From assembly GCA_037447605.1 (NCBI GenBank), contig CM074804.1, positions 6,985,193-7,049,192 of the forward strand: 64,000 nt of DNA, read 5' to 3'. Positions 61,598 through 64,000 of the stretch are shown here, piece by piece. The notes beneath the pieces were generated by a model that searched no databases, was not told the origin of the DNA, and was given only the letters and a program-made list of their open reading frames with translations. The position numbers were made by a program, and so were the translations under genes. The DNA comes from Zygnema circumcarinatum (lineage: Eukaryota > Streptophyta > Zygnematophyceae > Zygnematales > Zygnemataceae). Each line of letters starts with the position of its first letter. The stretch's first letter is position 1.

Positions 61598-64000
61598 CTA
61601 ACTGACATCCATGAGGTCTGCGCCCACTATGGAGTCGTGCTCCTGCCGGACCTGGTTGTACAGCTGCCCTACAGCGCCCGTCTTCACAACATTGTTCAGG
61701 AAGTTGGTGAAGCGCGATGAGGACTCCACGTTGCTGCAGAGAGTGCAAAAGGGCAGTTGCAAGGTCGGCGTGCTTAGCGTGAAGGAAGGAAAACCGGCAT
61801 CGGTGAATGAAGTGCAGAGGAGAGAATATCAGGTTAAATGACACAACCCACAAGTGGGAAACATACGGCTGCAAAGAGGGCTGTTGGCATGCAGATAGTA
61901 TGCAAGGCAACATGCCCTCACCTGATGCGGGTCAACGAATTGATAGCACGTAGCGCACTTCGAATCATGTCGTCGTTCCGATCGAGTTCTTGCTTCACCG
62001 CGTCTTGCTTCACTTTGTTTGCCACAGTCTTCTCCAAAGGCTCCAACAAAGAATCGAGGACTGCATGCGACACCGCGAGCACAGGTCGTCAGGAGTCAGA
62101 CGCTGTCACTGCTCCGGTTGACTTTTGCATACAGCGAAGCAATAATCAGAATTTTGACTCTGAACCTTCATGCTCACAGCTACGTTCAACTAACATCCTT
62201 GCATGTATCGTTCATGCCCAGGAGGGTACATGAGTAGGCACAAACCTGCAAGGACGGCTGGCCCGCACTTTTCAGACAGTTTTGACAAAATAAGGTGGCA
62301 GGGCATCTTCACATCGTAGTCATCTGAGAGATGATCCACCCAATGAAAGACGTCACAAAGACGTTGTGTTAAAAAACAAGGGCTACAATAGCAACATCTT
62401 CAACGAACAAGCAGCAGCAAGCACGTGTTTCTTGTAGAAATGGGGCGCTAACGAAGGGAAAAACAAGAAGCTCAAGAGCTAGCAGCAAATCTGTGACTTT
62501 GTTTACCTCCAAGTCCAGAAACAAGGTAGGGAGTGATAAAAGCAGACGGGTCGATTCGATCCAAGCAATTGCTGAGGAGAGTGTCCATGCAGTCGAAGGC
62601 TGCTTTCCGAAGCTCGAGACCATCGTCCACCGTGTGCGTGAAGGGACCCAAGTTCACCGTTCTAATAAGCTCAGGCTGCAAGACCGAAAATTCCCCCATG
62701 AGCTCCAAACCTTGTGGAATTGCAACGACAAGGACGTCGAAGGACATGCGAAGCTCTCTATACTTCATCACCACGCCAAACACTGCCCATCCCAGAACAA
62801 GTTTGCCATTCATTTCTGCGGCTTATCGAGACCCCACAAACCCACTTGCCTTGACTATCATCTGTTGGTAGAGAAGAGGAAGAAGCGCAGGTAGGTGATC
62901 GGCGACAAGGCTGGGCTTATTGTGTGCAGCAGTGCTGAGGGCCACCACTGAAGCGCGTCTGACATGCTGCATGGGAGCAGACAGTTGCAACCACTTGCTA
63001 ATGTTCTGAGATGCAGAAGAAAGGGAGGAGTAGAGCAAAGAGCATGCCATTGCGAATTGGGCAGCGGGTCACATCAGTTTTCTATTATCTGATGTGTTGA
63101 GACACAAAATGCTAGAAAATAATGAAATTTTCTAACTCTTATCCGGTTACAAGATCAGGTCGATGATAACAAAGGTCGAATAAGGCGCTTTCAACATGTC
63201 AACTCACCCTGTCTTCATCCTTGAGCAACAGAAACGAAAGAATTCCCGGCCTTATGTACGCGTCAATTGGCTGGGGCTCATCCACGATGGTAAATTTAAG
63301 GGAAAACACCATTGTAGCGCGCGTGTGAGCAGAAGGGCTAGTAGTTCTCTCCTGCACGTCAACACTCTCGACTTTATGTAAACACAACAGTTAACTGTAC
63401 CGATGGAACAAGAAAAACATGCAAGACAAGACGACTTTCGCCATTTTTCATGCTTGGCTGAATTTATATCAATGAAAACTTGTGGAAGTAGCCGCTTACA
63501 AACAAAGGAACGAGTTTTACATCATCCTGCCTTCATTCCTCTGCAAGCTCCAAAGCTGGAACCAGGTTACGAAACATCCGTACCTGGAGGGCAGGCACTA
63601 GCTTGGCTGATTCAATAAGGGCCAGCTTGCCGAGACACTCGGCGACAACATTCCGTACACCCTCTTCATCACTTTCGCAGTGCACAAACAGCAGTTGCAG
63701 AATCTTCTCCACATCGGCAGGCTGGAGTTCCACCTTCCTACCATAATCTGCAGACTGCCGAGTAATGACCTGCAGGAAAAAACACACCAATCCTTATGCA
63801 ACCGCAGGAGCATCACTTCACATCACTTCAGGCATGCAGGGCCCATGAGAAGGCCGTACATCACTCTGGGATTTCTCACAAGATCGAATCCCATTACACC
63901 CCACCGACAAGATGAATGGCAGCAAGAGGAAAAACGTCACAAGAGTGGGCATGACAGACTAACCTCTTTAAGAGAATGAAGGAGTAGGTATTTTAGCTTA
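61598..64000 (-). CDS. CAND1: CAND1, cullin-associated NEDD8-dissociated protein, C-terminal part
   Basis: Exons on the minus strand: 64000(edge)-63964, 63769-63584, 63351-63208, 63005-62850, 62675-62507, 62323-62246, 62060-61922 and 61733-61598. CAND1 is a long HEAT-repeat solenoid that clasps un-neddylated cullin-RBX1 and exchanges F-box and other substrate receptors; in plants it affects auxin and light responses. Family signatures: KYLLLHSLKE, GVRNVVAECLGKLALIE, KFTIVDEPQPIDAYI, STAAHNKPSLVADHLP, LGPFTHTVDDGLELRKAAF, CMDTLLSNCLDRID, LLEPLEKTVANKVKQDAVKQ and the end SIVGADLMDVS. The N-terminal two-thirds lie beyond the window. The donor after 62850 is AAG followed by gcaagt, a clear GC-AG intron, because the protein must continue IVK-PELIRTVNLGPF. 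Confidence 0.93.

Overview
This is a nuclear window from a photosynthetic green-lineage eukaryote. Nearly every gene is split into short exons by GT-AG introns. Among the genes are a plastid-targeted ferredoxin:thioredoxin reductase variable subunit, a second plastid-type protein, plant-type FAM91 and TBCCD1 homologues, a Mn-type metal tolerance protein and a green-lineage TauE/SafE carrier. High intron density plus plant-like family members suggest a streptophyte alga or an early-diverging land plant. The species cannot be named from this sequence alone. No CRISPR array, operon or ribosome-binding site belongs here.

Layout. 33-885: internal exons of an ABCF ATPase gene, cut off by a 100-N assembly gap. 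1005-5319: gene-poor and repeat-rich, with ACGTCA clusters, CGTAC-rich sequence, CT tracts and a small duplicated peptide-coding segment. 5320-9252 (-): plastid-type TPR protein. 10222-12563 (-): TRM10 tRNA m1G9 methyltransferase. 14058-15846 (+): Barentsz/CASC3-like exon-junction protein, 5' end unresolved. 17247-17873 (+): small plastid protein of unknown function. 19422-23794 (-): TBCCD1. 24192-30173 (+): FAM91. 32443-35524 (+): Mn-CDF/MTP transporter. 37159-42370 (+): type II membrane glycosyltransferase-like protein. 42975-46956 (-): TauE/SafE permease. 48291-51412 (-): YwrD-type gamma-glutamyltransferase. 51635-56533 (+): RNA polymerase III subunit RPC3. 56975-59213 (-): DIM1 rRNA dimethyltransferase. 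59718-60281 (+): FTR variable subunit. 61598-64000 (-): C-terminal part of CAND1, running off the window.

The exon models were joined by hand from splice signals, reading phase and expected protein homology. For TBCCD1, FAM91, MTP, the glycosyltransferase-like gene, TauE, GGT, RPC3, DIM1 and the TPR gene the summed exon lengths divide by three and stay open throughout, which supports the joins. Start codons and some acceptor choices remain predictions.

The genes are mostly housekeeping and do not form one pathway. Themes recur: RNA maturation (TRM10, DIM1, RPC3, Barentsz), Golgi/cytoskeleton organisation (TBCCD1 and FAM91, head-to-head with 397 bp between start codons) and thiol/sulfur/redox chemistry (GGT, TauE, FTR). 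GGT and RPC3 are also head-to-head, only 222 bp apart. The most notable non-gene signals are two GC-AG introns, a five-copy 43-bp minisatellite, a dense two-orientation CCAATGGTT field, scattered CGTACG-rich segments, perfect CRE-type palindromes and purine-rich coding-strand tracts ahead of several start codons. I did not find a convincing new biological system; the region looks like ordinary nuclear euchromatin with interesting local structure.
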